5,305 nt of DNA, from assembly GCA_003554345.1 (NCBI GenBank), contig PWGE01000036.1, forward strand, positions 1 to 5,305. Direction: 5' to 3'. This DNA is from T1SED10-198M sp003554345 [NCBI: Candidatus Sumerlaeota bacterium]. GTDB lineage: Bacteria; Sumerlaeota; T1SED10-198M. Made by a program: the position numbers and the translations under genes. The notes under the pieces were generated by a model. That model did no database searches and was not told where the DNA came from. It saw only the letters and a list, made by a program, of their open reading frames with translations. This document shows, piece after piece, positions 4,998 through 5,305 of the stretch. The stretch's first letter is position 1, and every line of letters begins with the position of its first letter.

Positions 4998-5305
4998 ATG
5001 AGAAGGACAAGTATTTTAGTTCTTCCGGTGGTTTTAGTGGTTTTGGTGTTGACTTCATGTGGTACTTTGTTTACCGAAGGAGGCAGTGATTACCGCAGCG
5101 GTGCAGCAGCCTATGAAAAGCAGGAGTATGTGACAGCATTGCGGTATCTTTCCCAAGCTCTTGCAGTCAATCCTGAATTTGTCGAGGCAGAAGAACTGTT
5201 TTCTGAAGTATTTGCCGAAGGTACTTCGTATTACAAAAACCTAGCGGTCACCCATGAGGGGATCGAAGACCGGCAGTCGGCTGATCGTGTCTACTATGCA
5301 TATGC
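4998..5305 (+). CDS. Lipoprotein with TPR-like segment (N-terminal part, cut by window end)
   Basis: The first 102 residues of an exported lipoprotein. A charged MRRT start is followed by a hydrophobic core (5-18) and the lipobox LTSC with the lipidated cysteine at 21, predicting signal peptidase II cleavage and membrane anchoring. Residues 32-66 (GAAAYEKQEYVTALRYLSQ at 35-53, then ALAVNPEFVEAEEL) fit one tetratricopeptide-repeat unit, so protein-protein contact at the envelope is plausible. The ATG at 4998 has AAAGGAG five bases upstream. An in-frame ATG at 4938 would add 20 residues, but its AGGA is only 3 bases away and the signal peptide would start too early. Composition is richer in G+C than in the sugar operon. 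Function is unknown and the 3' part is missing. Confidence 0.82.
   Translation, partial: MRRTSILVLPVVLVVLVLTSCGTLFTEGGSDYRSGAAAYEKQEYVTALRYLSQALAVNPEFVEAEELFSEVFAEGTSYYKNLAVTHEGIEDRQSADRVYYAY

Overview
The window carries most of a sugar-uptake operon of the ribose type on the minus strand. It is followed, towards higher coordinates, by a gene-poor stretch, a single minus-strand glyoxalase-fold gene, and the start of a plus-strand lipoprotein gene. The organism cannot be named from this sequence alone. The operon genes are AT-rich with clostridia-like proteins, whereas the TPR lipoprotein at the right edge is richer in G+C (hand counts: about 49% over 5101-5280 against about 38% over 2881-3060). 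A bacterium with mixed ancestry, such as a host-associated spirochaete of the Sphaerochaeta/Treponema kind that took an operon from Firmicutes, would fit. This is inference only.

Operon (3693 down to 1, minus strand). A LacI-family repressor gene with its own TTGACA promoter and a perfect operator comes first. After a 59-base gap holding two near-perfect copies of that operator come an RbsD/FucU-type mutarotase, a BtpA/SgcQ-family TIM-barrel protein, a ribokinase, and the N-terminal third of the first nucleotide-binding domain of an RbsA/MglA-type sugar ABC transporter ATPase, which runs off the window. btpA and rbsK overlap as ATGA, and the rbsK stop codon forms part of the rbsA ribosome binding site. 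Permease and binding-protein genes would be expected beyond position 1. The likely logic is that the sugar (ribose or a relative) is imported by the ABC transporter, RbsD converts its ring form, the kinase phosphorylates it, and the LacI-type protein represses both its own gene and the operon until inducer appears. The BtpA-family gene inside the operon and an altered substrate triad in RbsD suggest that the substrate may not be plain ribose.

Middle (3694-4216). No convincing intact gene is seen. The stretch holds a 39-codon minus ORF of unknown meaning, a plus-strand trace resembling the DNA-binding start of a MerR-type regulator, a good minus-strand intrinsic terminator, and a separate perfect 13-bp inverted repeat. 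The last two lie in the 3' region of the downstream-facing VOC gene.

Right part (4217-5305). A VOC/glyoxalase-fold gene has a textbook sigma-70 promoter and a small palindrome just after the predicted start of transcription. About 300 bases without a convincing gene follow, and then a divergently oriented lipoprotein gene with a TPR-like segment, cut by the window end.
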